Below, one piece after another: positions 1 through 11,800 of a stretch of DNA of 64,000 nt. The DNA lies in assembly GCA_038049695.1 (NCBI GenBank), contig CP142453.1, positions 128,687,001 through 128,751,000 of the forward strand, written 5' to 3'. This DNA is from Cinnamomum chago (lineage: Eukaryota; Streptophyta; Magnoliopsida; Laurales; Lauraceae). The notes beneath the pieces are model-generated. The model did not search any database, was not told where the DNA came from, and saw only the letters and a program-made list of their open reading frames with translations. Position 1 is the first letter of the stretch, and every line of letters starts with the position of its first letter. The position numbers were made by a program, and so were the translations under genes.

Positions 1-3000
1 GTTCAATGAAGCATCTTTGCAATTTTTGTCTCCTGTCAAATATGAAAGTGATGGATCATGAGCAGTAAACTCATTTGGAAGCACTTCCAGCTCCACATCA
101 CCAAGAAGGCTCCTAGCGCGTTGCAATGCATCACTAGAAACTGTTATAGATCGACCACCTGCAGTTTGGAACTTAATTGGAGGCTGTTTCATAAAAGATT
201 TGCATGGATCAGATCCCAGAATATTAGGAAATGCATCACTTTTGGATGAATTTCTGTCCCCTTGACAATAAGATGTAGACTGTTGAATTGAACTAGTATC
301 AGAAGGCCCGCTATGGTGCATGCTGGCAGTTCGATGACTTCCAGAAACTCCATTCTCCATTTGCCGTAAATTACTCGTTCCAATCATTTTGTCGGAAATT
401 GACCGCCCAGCAGTGTCCTGAGAAGTGCACAACTTGTAGTTTTCCTCTAAACCCAACAATGTCTTGGCTTTGACAAGTCCAGCAGACGATACACCTACCA
501 TTCTTCCACAACTTGTCTGGAAAACGGAATTTGAGAAACTACATATCTGATCTGTGGCATGCTGATCCATTCGGTCTGCAAAAGACAGCATTGAGATCAA
601 GTTGTGTGCATAATGAAACCAACAAAAAAACCAAATTCAAGAACACACAACAGATGCAGATTAGAGCTTAAACCTCCTAAACTCCAAATAAGCTACTGCA
701 AGTTAAGATATACAGAATGAATGAACAATGCAAGATAACAGTTTAAAGATATACATACTGTATACGAGCATAGTCCATGTGGATACAGATCCAATCACTA
801 GATGCATGCATCACAAACTGAGTCATAGTCATGATTTAAGCTTATCAGCCGATATGCTGTATATTGGCCACAATGAACCAAAGTATCAACGGCAGTATAT
901 TGGTCCAAAAAGGAAGAGACAGGGAACTTGATTTGATCCTTCACTCTTCATCTCTTTAATACTCTTATTATAAATCTCCTTTACTGTGAATTCCTAGGAA
1001 TTCAAATTACCAAATACAAGTTGGTAAAGTTGTTCTTAATGTTTAGAGCATTGTTTTCTTTGTGGAGTTTACCTTCTAAGACCTACTTGAGACTATCACC
1101 AATTATAGTACAACATGAAATGGGAAAGATTCATCATAAATGAAAAGGAAGGGCGGGAGTGGGGATTCTGCTTATATGGCTGTCATTTCAAATAAAATAG
1201 GCAAGCTTAAAATGACATTAAATTCCCTGAAACACATTTGATTCATTTATTAAACATCAGAAGATTCAACAATTTAATATGAAATAGCAATACATGAGCT
1301 ATAGGGATTATCAAATAAATACATGCCCAATAAGACTTTGGAGATTCCTATGTATCCTTGTACTATGGGAAGAAAAAAACGATTCTGGCATTTTTTTTTA
1401 AATTCTAAACTTTGTGAACACCTCTTTTAGATTTTTTTGGGATAAATTAAAACTAATGATGAGGGAATACAATAAACAGTAACATCTGAGTATCGTCATA
1501 CTCATAGCATATCGCTTTTCTAGGTTGACAACAATGCTCTCCGCAACTGCGATCTTGAACCATGTTTATGGGCCATGGCTATATTTTCACTTCCACGCCT
1601 ACAGTTGTGACACACTTTACAAATCAATGCATGCAGTTAATATTTTTTTGGTTAGTATACACAAGTGACTACATGATGATAAATATAAATCAGTCGATAC
1701 ACAGTAAATTACATTTTTTTTAAAGAGTCTTCTGCATCAAACATGCTGAATATCCATCACTTACACTGATTTCTAATTCATACAGGATCTGGCAACACAA
1801 ACAACCTTTGTAGCAGGCCACATGACAAAACTGCAAAATACCAAAGCAACACTAACTGCAAAATCCTGACCATCCAACTTTGGCCACTAAATAGATGGAC
1901 ATAAAATAGGGGGAATAAAAAAGAAAGATAACAGAGGCCCCATTCCACCTGTCCACAGACCAGAAAGCTAAGATTGTCCCATGACCCATTACCACATTTC
2001 TTGAGGTTATTCACAATTGAGACCACAGGATAAACAATACAGAATACCCAAATAAGGCTCCCCATTAATTGGAGAAGCCAATGAACCTTGAGTATGATGA
2101 GAATTTAAAAAAAAAATGAAGTTTTTATTTGACTTCATGGAAAATCATTCCCAAATTTCCAATTACTCAGAATTTGATCTTCTAACCAATAAATGTGTGT
2201 TTCCTGATCCACTTAGAATTTCCAATTCCCAGACGATGAAGGCAGATCATGACTTTATCAAAATCTCTGTTGCTGATCATCCGATCACTCGCCAAAACAA
2301 AAGAAAATTAGGAATAAACAAACAAGGTTGTTCTGATTGTCACCTCTATCTGAAATCTCTCCTCCAAGAACAGATGATGCCTTCATCATCGAATGCTCTT
2401 TCACCGCAACAGCTTTCCCTGATCCAGTCCGAAACATCGGCACAACACCAACACCGTCACTTTCATCTCCAAAAACAGCCAGCGCCTTCCTAATTGAAGA
2501 CTCCTTCACCGCAACAGACTTCCCCGATGCTGTTCGAAACATTGGAGCGCCATCATCACTTCCACCTCCAATAACAGGCGCCGCCTTCCCAACCAAAGAT
2601 CCCTCCACTGCACCAGCTTTCACAGCTCCAACATTTCCATCTCCAATTACATCCAAAGCATGTCTAACTGAAGAATCTTTCACCGCAATGGATTTCCCCA
2701 ATCCGGTTCGAAACATCGGTGCAATCTTATCATCCCTGTCTCCAATAACAGACAAGGCCTTTTGGATTGAAGAGTGCTTCACCGTAACGGATTTACCCGA
2801 TCCGGTACGGAACATTGGAGCGCTGTCCCCGGTGCCGCTTTCATTGCGGATCCTTGAATGCCCTGCAAGAACGTTGATCTGAGCTTCGATTACACAGAGA
2901 TTGAGAGAGAAAGAGGGGTGGAATAGAAAGATTACCTTCCCTGGAAGAACGTTGATCTGCGCTTCGATTACACAGAGATTGAGAGAGAAAGAGGGGTGGA

Positions 3001-3173
3001 ATAGAAAGATTACCTTGAAGGAGGAGATCGGACATTGAAGGGAGATTAGATTTAGGGTTTCGTTGGGGGATTAGGGTTTGGTTGCATTTTTCATCATCTC
3101 GATCGCAAACGCTCCAGCGAAACTGTTTATCGGAATCGGGTAGTATTCGCCATGTCGGATAAGTCGGATTCAT
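1..3173 (-). CDS. BRCA2: BRCA2, 5' portion (three exons seen, continues off left edge)
   Basis: BRCA2 binds RAD51 through BRC repeats and loads it on single-stranded DNA in homologous recombination and meiosis. Seen exons: 3173-3014, 2862-2344, and 575 to the edge; introns start GT and end AG, both in phase 1, so the frame joins exactly. The start ATG (3173-3171) gives an N terminus of the plant type: MNPTYPTWRILPDSDK, a WSVCDRD stretch, then PSMSDLLLQG before the first donor. Exon 2 holds BRC-like units at about residues 70-95, 103-128, 161-186 and 196-221, each opening MFRT[GA].GK, plus a decayed unit at 133-160. Exon 3 holds two more: SVFQTSCGRMVGVSSAGL at about 243-260 and KFQTAGGRSITVSSDAL near nucleotides 174-124. 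Arabidopsis BRCA2 has the same order but, as known, four BRC repeats in all. The DNA-binding C-terminal half lies outside the window. An in-frame upstream ATG (3383) is open but not expected to be the start. Confidence 0.93.
576..2343 (-). other. BRCA2 intron 2 (1.77 kb, phase 1)
   Basis: Donor GTGACA at 2343 follows AGATAGAG; acceptor TTTTGCAG ends at 576. The sequence is AT-rich and non-coding; I saw no recognisable transposon or RNA gene in it. Open frames at 728-931 and 1778-2065 have no coding character. The phase match between exon 2 end (one base) and exon 3 start (two bases AC) supports this donor over the later GTTTGT. Confidence 0.75.
2344..2815 (-). repeat. Tandem BRC-repeat block within BRCA2 exon 2
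   Basis: Four units of 30-35 codons begin MFRTGSGKSV, MFRTGLGKSI, MFRTASGKSV and MFRTGSGKAV and run to motifs such as KALSVIGD and KALAVFGD. The FxTxSGK core and the downstream hydrophobic helix are the RAD51-contacting parts in this family. Between units two and three lies a 28-codon stretch (AVKAGAVEGSLVGKAAPVIG) that aligns with the second half of a unit but lacks the FRT core. The matching plus-strand open frame (2337-2882) is only its antisense shadow. Confidence 0.9.
2863..3013 (-). repeat. BRCA2 intron 1 with 78-bp tandem duplication
   Basis: The 151-bp intron holds two near-identical 78-bp copies (offset shown by ACGTTGATCT at 2871 and 2949 on the plus strand). Each carries a donor GTAATC and an acceptor. 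Inner signals are AG at 2942-2941, a 5-nt block GGAAG (2940-2936) and GT at 2935-2934. Outer donor (3013) to outer acceptor (2863) gives the conserved frame. Because 78 is divisible by 3 and neither copy has a stop in the relevant frame, keeping either copy would insert 26 residues without breaking the frame. Confidence 0.85.
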
Positions 3174-3316
3174 CTCTCTTTGTATGTGGTTTGATTTGTT
3201 GCGTTTTAGGGTTTTGTTGGAAGATTTGAGGGTTTTTCCAAGGTGAGGAGAAGACGAAGAAGACGCAACAGGAGCTACTGAGAGAACGAGAATCGTTTTA
3301 AATTGCTCTATTGAAG

Positions 3317-3324
3317 GCGGGGAA
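3317..3324 (-). promoter_or_regulatory. E2F-like near-match upstream of BRCA2
   Basis: Minus strand reads TTCCCCGC about 145 bases upstream of the BRCA2 ATG. This is one mismatch from the plant E2F consensus TTTSSCGC. S-phase control of BRCA2 by E2F would make sense, but one near-match is weak. Confidence 0.15.
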
Positions 3325-3383
3325 AAGGACGAAAATCGAAACCGAAAAGCGAGCGCGGGTTCGGTCCGCAATGGAGACCACAT

Positions 3384-3900
3384 GGAAAATCTGAGTCGTT
3401 CAATATATGCTTGGGACTTGGGAGATCCCCAAATTTGATCTCAATGGGATTTGGTCCCACCCTATGATTGAACTTTTCATTGGAACGTGACTCAAACATT
3501 CTCCGAAGTTTTATCATACACGTCTTTAATAAAATGATCAATCTCTTAGATGGAACCAAAATTTGAGGGCCCAGATCCTCCTCTCAGCCCTATAGATCCC
3601 GCTTCGAAAACGCGGATCAACGCTTTACGAGTGAATCCGTCTTCGGAGCGAAATTCGATCATTTTTTAAGCACAGTTCGACCATTCTCGAAGCGCGATTC
3701 GACCGAATATGGAGTGAACCGTGTAGAATTTTATTTTTTTGTACATTTTCTTTTTCTATAATTTTGGTATTTATCTTTTGAATGAAGAAAATTCTTTTGA
3801 ATTATTAATTATTGTCTATTTTATGTGATCAAATTGCAAAGTTAATTTTTTCTCTATTTTTTATACTTGAATATATGAATAAGATATATTTATGCTCTTT
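3384..3900. other. Intergenic region upstream of BRCA2
   Basis: No coding exon recognised. Contains a small direct echo (GCGAAATTCGATCA near 3648 and GCGCGATTCGACC near 3691) and then AT-rich sequence. The promoter of BRCA2 must lie here or in 3174-3383; no TATA box is obvious. Confidence 0.4.
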
Positions 3901-3924
3901 AGTTAATTGTTTATAAATTTACAA

Positions 3925-4240
3925 GCACTATGTCGTAGAGGGACACAGCTCGGGGATGGTTGGTGTATCCCTTTTTTCTTTTTTAGCAATTTAACTATAA
4001 GAGGACTAAAGGAAAAAGCCAGGTCCCTCGTAAATCTCTCTTTTTACGTGGTTTCGGCCTATGGGGGACACCATTCGAAGACTTGAACACAACGAGTTTC
4101 TTAGAATAGATGTCAGTAGCTTCGTAGAATGGGCCAATGCCTGACTCATGAACCCCGTCACTTTGATAGGCTTGGTTAGAGGGGCTACTCTAGGCTTCGC
4201 TAAATCGCCTAGTCCACCGTACTAATAATAATAGTATCGT
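3925..4240. other. Possible organelle-derived insert (NUMT-like)
   Basis: A more GC-rich stretch sits abruptly in AT-rich flanks, with texture (for example GGTTTCGGCCTATGGGGGAC and ATCGCCTAGTCCACCGTACT) that resembles plant mitochondrial intergenic DNA. This is an impression only. No organelle gene was identified. Confidence 0.25.
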
Positions 4241-4379
4241 GCTACGGAGATATAATTATTTTAAAACTTAGTGTTTCGCCGCTCTCGCTTTCACCTCCAC
4301 TCTCGCTCCGCACTTTAGGCACTAAGGGTAAAACTTGAATGTAGCTAGAAATGTAAATTAGGTCAGGGCGCCTGGATAC

Positions 4380-4560
4380 AACACTTTGACCGACCTGGCA
4401 CATGGGTCCTACGCCAGGGAGGCCGTGGCCCAGTGCCTGGCACAAGTCAGCCCGAGCAAGGCACGGCCCATCAGGCCTGAATCCAAGCACGCGTCCATCA
4501 TTTTTATCACTACTTTCCCAATATATGTCTTCCTCATTGTCCTCAGATACCATTTTTGTA
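4380..4560 (-). mobile_element. Ac-like hAT subterminal fragment, copy 1
   Basis: Contains GGCACGGCCCATCAGGCC followed by AATCCAAGCACG and CCATCATTTTTATCA. The same string order occurs inverted at 47765-47890. GC-rich GGCACGG/GGCCC runs like this are common near the ends of Ac-type hAT elements. No target duplication seen. Confidence 0.35.
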
Positions 4561-4626
4561 AAGCGCGTTTAATGGTGTTTGTAGCATTCTCTTCTTTAAA
4601 AAGTAACCTAATTCATTTCATTAGGA

Positions 4627-6410
4627 TTAGCAAGCACCGTGCTTAGTTCGGGACAAAAAATAAGATACTATATTTTAAATGTATGAAGAATCAAAATTAA
4701 TTATAAACATATAAGCATATATTCATGTATATTTATATAAAAACAAACGTCCGTGCTAAACCCGGGCTAAAACAAATATATAGTAAATTATTATAATAAT
4801 TAAAACTATAAAAGAATAATCCACTATTGTCATTTTTAAGAATTTTTAGAAAAAAATAAAGTGAAAAAAGATCTTAAGATTTTATGGTAAAAGGAATAAA
4901 TTATCGTGAAAAATAATAATGACAATCTTATAATATCGCACCTATAAAATTTTTGTAAATTGAAAAAATGCATCGGTTGAAAGTTCATACTAAAAAAGAG
5001 AAAACTCTTGATGGAAGCAAAAAGAAAAAAATGATACCATTCAAAGAAGGGAAAAAATGAGAAAAAGAAAAAAAACAAATGCGTCCATTTTCCTATCAAT
5101 ACCCGGCTGGGGCTCAATCTGTTAAGTACATCGTGTGGAGTGTACCAAAATGCGTTAGGTTAGGTACATAGTAGGGTTGAAAGTCCCTACTGAAAAAGAG
5201 AAAACTCTTCATGGAAGCAAAAATAAAAAATTATACCATTCAAAGAAGGAAAAAAATGAGAAAAGAAAAAACAAATGCATCCATTTTTCTATCAATACCC
5301 GACTGGGGCTCAGTTTGTTAGGTACATCGTGTAGTGTGAGTGTGGTTAAGATGAGTCCCACACCAATGCCCCAAAACACTACCCACTCGTTTTGAGCCTA
5401 CTTACCATTAGAACACACCTGCTTGAACCTGCAAATCAAATTCGCATCCAATCAAACACTTAAGAGAGAGGGAGACATGTAGAATCATTTTATTCTACAT
5501 CAATGTCCTATCTTTATTTAATATATATATAACCAAATCCAAGGAAAAAAGGTCCCTCGCATGGGATCTATACCTGGTGTAAGATAACGATAGATAGGGC
5601 AATTTAATTGCTTTTCATCAATGTTGAGGTTCTAAATTTTACATGAATGTTGAAGCGTCGAAACTAACTTCACTGCAAGCATGTGCAATAAGTTTTATAA
5701 TTTAGAAGTCCATTAAATAAACGGTATGTTGTAGGAATTTCAATGGGTCAGTTTCCAGACTAGCCCATTTCTACTATCAATATGGATTGAACGGTCTAAG
5801 TTCAGGTGTATATTAGGTCCTAGATACTAAGTTCAAGCCTACCTACTTAAAAATTATGGGTAGATTGAGACTGCCCCTTAAAGGTCAGGGTCAGACTAAG
5901 GTTTGAGTCCGGGTGCACATAGGATCATCCCAGCTCAGACCACATGATAAAAAAGTACTGAAAATATATGACAACTCTTTGAATGCCTCAATTCAACAAA
6001 GGCTCAAGTCCATTTAACATTTGAGTCAGGTTGATAAGTTCTATGAGGTGGTCCCACTAAGATGGTGCATGGGTTAGATTTATTAAATTCCCTAAAACTT
6101 TTGTAGGGTAACACATAAGTGAAAGAGATTGATATTTTTGGATCATAAGATCTACATAGTGGGCCCCCTTAGAAAGGTCTTTTCTGTTATTTTTGCAATA
6201 TTAACTTTTATTTCATGGGATATTGACTGAGGGACTTTAGGAGATAGAAGATATTGATAGATACTTTTGGGAAAAAAAATAATGGAATGTGATGAAATGG
6301 CTCCTTAAATCACTCTAAGTTTTTTATATATATTTATTTAAAATGAGAACTCCTTCGATGCTAACGTGGCACCCCTCACGGCCCACCTTTCCCTTTGCTT
6401 TAATATATAA
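4627..6410 (-). mobile_element. Helitron-like element, minus orientation
   Basis: Read on the minus strand, a 5' end near 6410 has ATATATTAAAGCAAAGGG followed by GTGGGCCGTGAGGGGTGCCA. The 3' end has GCACGGTGC, which can form a hairpin, and then CTAA at 4630-4627 followed by T, as in CTRR-T Helitron ends. The same two ends occur in direct order at 35585-36325. No helicase is present, so it would be non-autonomous. The internal tandem repeat at 4977-5337 may be acquired. Confidence 0.4.
4977..5337. repeat. Direct duplication, about 199-bp period
   Basis: Two copies share GAGAAAACTCTT, GATGGAAGC or CATGGAAGC, a purine-rich run, CAAATGC, TCAATACCC and CTGGGGCTCA. Copy 1 starts at 4977 and copy 2 at 5177. 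Copies are diverged by small indels. Confidence 0.8.
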
Positions 6411-8148
6411 TAGTGCAATAGGCCTGCATCATAATTAAGAAACTATTAGAATCTTAATTAGAAATACATCTAAATATTTAAATAAATTATAAATGAATAT
6501 TAATATATAATTCATAATAAAGATGGAAACTCATTAGAGAAATTTTAGGTAGCTGGAAATATTTAGGGAAAGATCGAGTAAATTGTAAAGGTTTTAGGAT
6601 TTTAATTTGATTATATTTGTGCTTAGCCATAAATTGAGTGTCATTTTAGAGTTAAATGTGGATTTTAGAATTAATTGGCTTCTACAATGGGCCACACAGA
6701 TTAATTAACCCTACAAAATATCCAAAGAAAAATAAGGAGAAAAATGTCATTAATGAGCCCCACAGATTAATCTTACTAAATATTGAAAGGAAAATAAGGA
6801 GAAAAAAGTAGCAGAATACAGCCTATGAAAGCGGCATGCGCTCTAGTATAAAAAAAGCCCTCATTGTGTTTGTATAAAAAAAAGTGGACCCCGTAAATTG
6901 TGAGTTTGGAAATAAAAAAGACCTAGAAATAAAGAGAATTTATCATTGTGTGCTATGTTTTAGGAAAGGAATGAGTGTTTTATTTCAATAATATTTTAAA
7001 TTTGCATTGAGATATTTTAGGTGATGAGATTATATTAGAAGGGTAATTCTGGGATGTAGCATTGCAAAAAGTTTGAAGATGCGCGACGTGTCTCTCTCTG
7101 CCGCATGTGTCTCTCCCCCATGAATTCACCTGATGTCTTTTATTATATAATAATTGCAAATATGACGGTTTTTTGCGTCAAAATCATATTGAACTCAGAC
7201 GCATATATGTTTCTAAATAACGGTTTCACTTCTAACTCGAAACCAGTTTTATTGGTTCCAAACCCATATCCGATTTCGGAACTGGGTCCACCTAAAAGAT
7301 TTGAACGTAGTCCCAAAATCAGTTCAAATTTCTTTTCATTTTTTTTCTTAAAATAAGTGTATCATTCAACTTATAACAATGCATCAAGTCTACTACCTTC
7401 GTGATTATACAAAAAAATGTCCACTATTATTATTTTGAGCTGTAATTTGCAACATCAAATACTCATATACCGGGTCCACGGGTCAGAATCTATATGGACC
7501 TATAGCTATATATGTTTATCAATCGGAATCTAAATTAGATTTTTGGTCAAGCCCGTTTATAAATCGAAACCTAAAATAAGTTCCAAAACCTCTCTCTTTT
7601 TTGGGTCGAAACTTTTAGAGACTCGGAGAATTAGATACCTGATTGTAGCACTAGTTATCATTGAGAACCCAATTCATAAATGTGGGCGTGCGTATTCTTA
7701 ATTGTGAACAATAAATATCACTGGAGCGTCCTGTAGTAGAAGACCACGATATAAGGCCATGGGCTGGCATGGCCGGGTGGGCTGTGATTAACTGCCATGG
7801 CCCATTCTACATAACTGGATATAGCTTGTAGATTAGGAAGTATTTTATTTTGTGCAAATCGGATTTTCAATAAGAGGGCTTCATTGTAGAGGTTCACTCA
7901 TTTTCTCGGGATTTCATCAAATCAAACTGACAAAGGATTCTAATTATTTAACATCTCTAATTTCCTTATTTTTCTTTTTCTTTTTTCTTTTTATTTGAGC
8001 TAAGGAGGCTAGGATCCCATGCGTGCATGCACGCAAGAAATGGAAATCGTACAAATGAGGAGAGAGAACACATACATGTGGGACGTGTGAAATTGCACTT
8101 CTGACCATCATGTGAGAGATGAGTTGCCAACCAAAAGAGCAACCTCTC
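6411..8148. other. Intergenic, AT-rich
   Basis: No gene recognised. An imperfect short duplication (AATAAGGAGAAAAA near 6730 and 6795) and remnants of GGACC-rich hAT-like sequence (7220-7640, with CCGGGTCCACGGGTC) are visible but have no clear ends. Confidence 0.4.
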
Positions 8149-8516
8149 TAGGGATGTAAAATGGATCGGTTCTGGTACGAGTCCATGGAGGACCCGGACC
8201 TGGAACCGTTTTGGGGCTAGTTTCTTGGTTCCGGACCCGGAATTGTGAATGAGAACGTGGAACTGGACCTGAAATCAGAATCATATATGGGGCGGGCCTG
8301 AGTCTAGGTAGAGAATGGTGGGGCGGGAGGTAATCTAATTTTAATGAGAAATTTTAGAAAATTGAGGTAATATGTTGGGTCCCGAATCTATGGGTCCGAG
8401 CAAATGTGGAACTGGACCCGTTTAGGTCACGGGTCCAATAAAAGGACCCATACCCGTTTTTTAACGGGTCGGAACCTCTAGGTAATCGGAGAATCGGAGA
8501 CCCATTTACATCCCTA
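8149..8516. mobile_element. hAT MITE, 368 bp
   Basis: Terminal inverted repeats TAGGGATGTAAAATGG and CCCATTTACATCCCTA bound the element. Flanks AACCTCTC (8141-8148) and AACCCCCC (8517-8524) are a 6/8 match, consistent with an old 8-bp target duplication. The interior is rich in GGACCC and has no transposase. Confidence 0.75.
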
Positions 8517-10240
8517 AACCCCCCATTCTCGCATAGGAAAGGCAATAGGGAGTGGCGGGTTCGGATTTAGGCCAACCAATACTATAAACCAATATTTTTC
8601 CCTTAATATATACTATAAATCAAAATATTGATCGCTTAAGTCATAACATTATATATCATTGTTTAATCATTGATTATTAAATGGCTAAGTGTTTAATTAC
8701 GGGGACCATACTAATAATTTATAAAACTCATGAGTCTAGCCTCTATCCAAAATCCAAACGGCCGAAGATAACTATAACCTTTTACATTAGCTTTGCAAAC
8801 AAATATTTCGGCCGCTCTTAAATAAACCATGCAACGTGATTAGAATCATTAGCCTATCAAATATAAGATGTCAAAATCAAGACGTCCATAGGAATTAGGT
8901 TCCTGTTGCCAACTATATCATTGAAGATATTTATTTTAGGGGAGGATTTAACGGGAAAAACCCTCGTAATTCATTTGAACCCAATAAATATAGGCAGACA
9001 GAATGGGCCATAAATTGACTTTCACTCTTCCTTTTTTTTGTCATGTAGCGCCTTAGTCGATATGACTACCCCTACGCCATATAAGAGGGCCACCAGATGC
9101 ATAAAGCCCTGTGCAGTAGGAAGGGTTTTATTTTGAGCAGCTAGGGCTTTCAAATAAGTGGGCTCCATTGTGACATCTCTAATTTAGTTTTCTCCATGCA
9201 TGTTCTTTACTATAATTTCTTACAATAATTGGTGTGTTGGGGAATTCTTGTCATGATGTGATGGCGTATACTCGAACATCTTCAAATGCCGTGTTTATTA
9301 ATCAAAATTCGAGAATTTCAACCACCTAAAGAGTCTCAAGGGCTTGTTTCTTTACTTGAATTCAAAGAGTTCATGTCAAGAGAATTTTTAAATTCTCAAA
9401 CATAGCGAAATATTAGAACCCTCCCCTAGGGCCTTTTTTCTTCATAGAATTCTAGGAATTATTGTTTAGAGAATTTATGAGGCAAAGTGGAATTCCTATG
9501 AATACTCTTTTGTACCTGGACATCCAGGAATTCCACACAAAAAAAAAAAAAAAAAAAAAAGTAAAGGGAGTGGAATTACAAGATTTCCAAAGGTCATTTA
9601 GGACTCTTTCATATAGTGCGTTAGGAAACACTAAACTGTGGGAAAAAAGTCGTGTTTCACGGGTTAATCATTTACTTTAGGAATTTTTACTGTGGTTTCA
9701 TATTGTGGTGGTTTTGGTTCCTTATGGAAGAAGTGTTATGTGGTTTTGTTTGACCTGATTATTTGTTCTTATTACTTTTGAGATGGAGCAAATTTTTTTT
9801 AAATTACAGATTTTGTTTTGCATTTTCTCTTTCATAAATTATCATCTCATTCTGTTTTTAATTTGTAAATAGGAAGATATGGAAGGATATGAACTGAGAA
9901 ATTTTGTTTTTTACATTGCAGCAACATGCATAAGGACTCGGTGGTATAGGAAAGTAATAAAGAGGTAATTTATTTCTTCTTAGTTTTTCACTGCATTTAA
10001 TTTTATGAATGTATTTCTTTTTTTCTCTTTTGCTAAATACTGAAACACACTCACCCAACTACACTAAATACTGAAACACACTCACCCAACTACACAAGTA
10101 CTTCATTTCATTTTAGGTTGTTTATGTTGTTTTTAATGCGACTTTACAGTTTATAATTGATAATGACAGTTGAAAATAGTAGTAGAAAACTCAATTGTCA
10201 AGGGTGATTACACAGACAACCATATTTTCTCAAACAAGGT
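8517..10240. other. Intergenic, no gene recognised
   Basis: Holds a poly-A run at 9540-9560 and a 31-bp exact tandem duplication (unit CTGAAACACACTCACCCAAC) at 10034-10095. Nothing with coding character was found on either strand. Confidence 0.45.
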
Positions 10241-11800
10241 TGGACAACTTAACATTTCAATGAAAATTTAAGACACAGTTGCATGAAATTATTCCTATAT
10301 CTTGCTTGCTCTCTAGGCATGGATCCATCTGAGCCATCCATCATGCCACATGTCATTTCTCTGTTAGATATGTATGTACCACATGGATACATGTGCTGTC
10401 TCTTTTTGGCGTCTAACGAAAATGCCCGTTACCAGTGGCGGATCCAGGATTCAAAATCACTGGGGGCACGATTAAGTAGTAGGGGGTCCAGGGGCAGCGC
10501 CTCCAGAGAATTTTTTTGGGTTATTTCTAAATGCACAAGGAGTAACCAGTGACAAATTTTTTTGGAACCTGCAATAGCAGTTGAACATATTTAAACACAC
10601 AAGGAGCAACCGAACATATAACATACAACAGAAACTAGAAAATAGATGTATAGTTTGTGACAGCCACTTGCAAAGAAATAATTAATTAAGGTCAAGAAAA
10701 TTCATACATAAGTCAACTCTTCTAACTATTTTAGCTCAATGGGTTTCTCCTGTAAGGAGATTGCTCCGCTTTCCTAGAAGAGTTGTGACTCAGCGATGAC
10801 TACTGTTAATTTTCTTTGGCATTAGCCCTTGTAGGAGACTAAGAACGCGGTAATGCTACAAGAAAGTGATTAAAACAATTAAAATTGGAGAGGACAATAA
10901 TATGAAATATTTAAAGTTAATATTGAGCTACAAAAATCCATTGGGGGCCCAAAAAATTCATTGGAGGCCTTATGGAAAAAATTAGTGGGCCCCATCAAAA
11001 TTAGAATTAAATTTTAGAAATCCACTGAGGCCTGGGCCCCCAGTGGTAACACACTGCATCCGCCTCTTCCCGTTAAAAACACGCATTTCCCAAGTTACTA
11101 ACCATCCTTCCCACCCGATCACCCAACTGCTCTCAGTACACACCTGAGAAGAGAAATGATAGCAACTGTGGTTAAAACTGGGTCACCTCACCACCGTGAT
11201 AAAAAATTCCCATTTTGAAAAAATGGGATAACTTGTACTGGTTAAAATTGAGGTCACCCCAGTTAAAAATCCCCTTTGACCCTGGTGTTTTTAAAAATGG
11301 GGTAACACAACTATAGTTAAAACTTAGGTGAACCCAGTAAAAAAACACCTCTCTCTCAGGCTCTCAGGATAAGGAAAGGAAAATGGGTGATGGAAGAACC
11401 ATGACAAAGAAAAAATGGAAAGACCATTTAATGAAAATAAAACCCAGGCCATAAAAATGAGAGACCTGGCGAAAAGGGCTGTGATCCTCTAAGAAAGATG
11501 TTCTCCAACTATTGAAGAAGGATTTCTCTTTTATGAAAACAAAGTATTTTCTGATGAATTTCTGAAATTCTTGAAGGAGGAGGGCCATGTAAGGGAGAAA
11601 GGAGAGAAGAAAGAAAATGGTGTTTCTCGATAGTCTTTGTGCAATTGGATCTAATCGTAAAAGATTCACTAACGCTCATGTGTAAATATATACATGTCCA
11701 CTGCCCTTTCATCTTCATGAGAGTGAGTCTGAAAACTAAACTTTTTAACTTCGGAAAAAATGTCGGGCTAGTCCCAGGTCGAATGCTAAAAAGTAATGCG
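10241..11800. repeat. Duplicated unit I (with hAT insertion)
   Basis: Shares long blocks with 12146-13880: TGGACAACTTAACATTTCAA, CATCCATCATGC, ATACATGTG, the GGTTAAAACT...GACCCCAGTTAAAAA block near 11165-11355, and CTCATGTGTAAAT...GCCCTTTCATCTTCATGAGAGTGAGT near 11660-11730. The order is the same, so this is a tandem duplication about 1.9 kb apart. It encodes nothing I recognise. Confidence 0.75.
10433..11068. mobile_element. hAT (Tip100-type ends), 636 bp, non-autonomous
   Basis: Starts CAGTGGCGGATCCAGGATT and ends ATCCGCCTCTT. Target duplication CCCGTTAC (10425-10432) and CCCGTTAA (11069-11076), 7/8 match. Unit II of the local duplication lacks the element at the same place (AATGCCCATTAACCATGC near 12330), which is an empty site. 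Both ends continue inward with CACTGGGGGC. Confidence 0.85.

Noticed and set aside
2337-2882. Long plus-strand open frame across the BRC block
   Set aside because: It is the antisense of the BRCA2 BRC exon; its repeated peptide is a shadow of the coding repeats.
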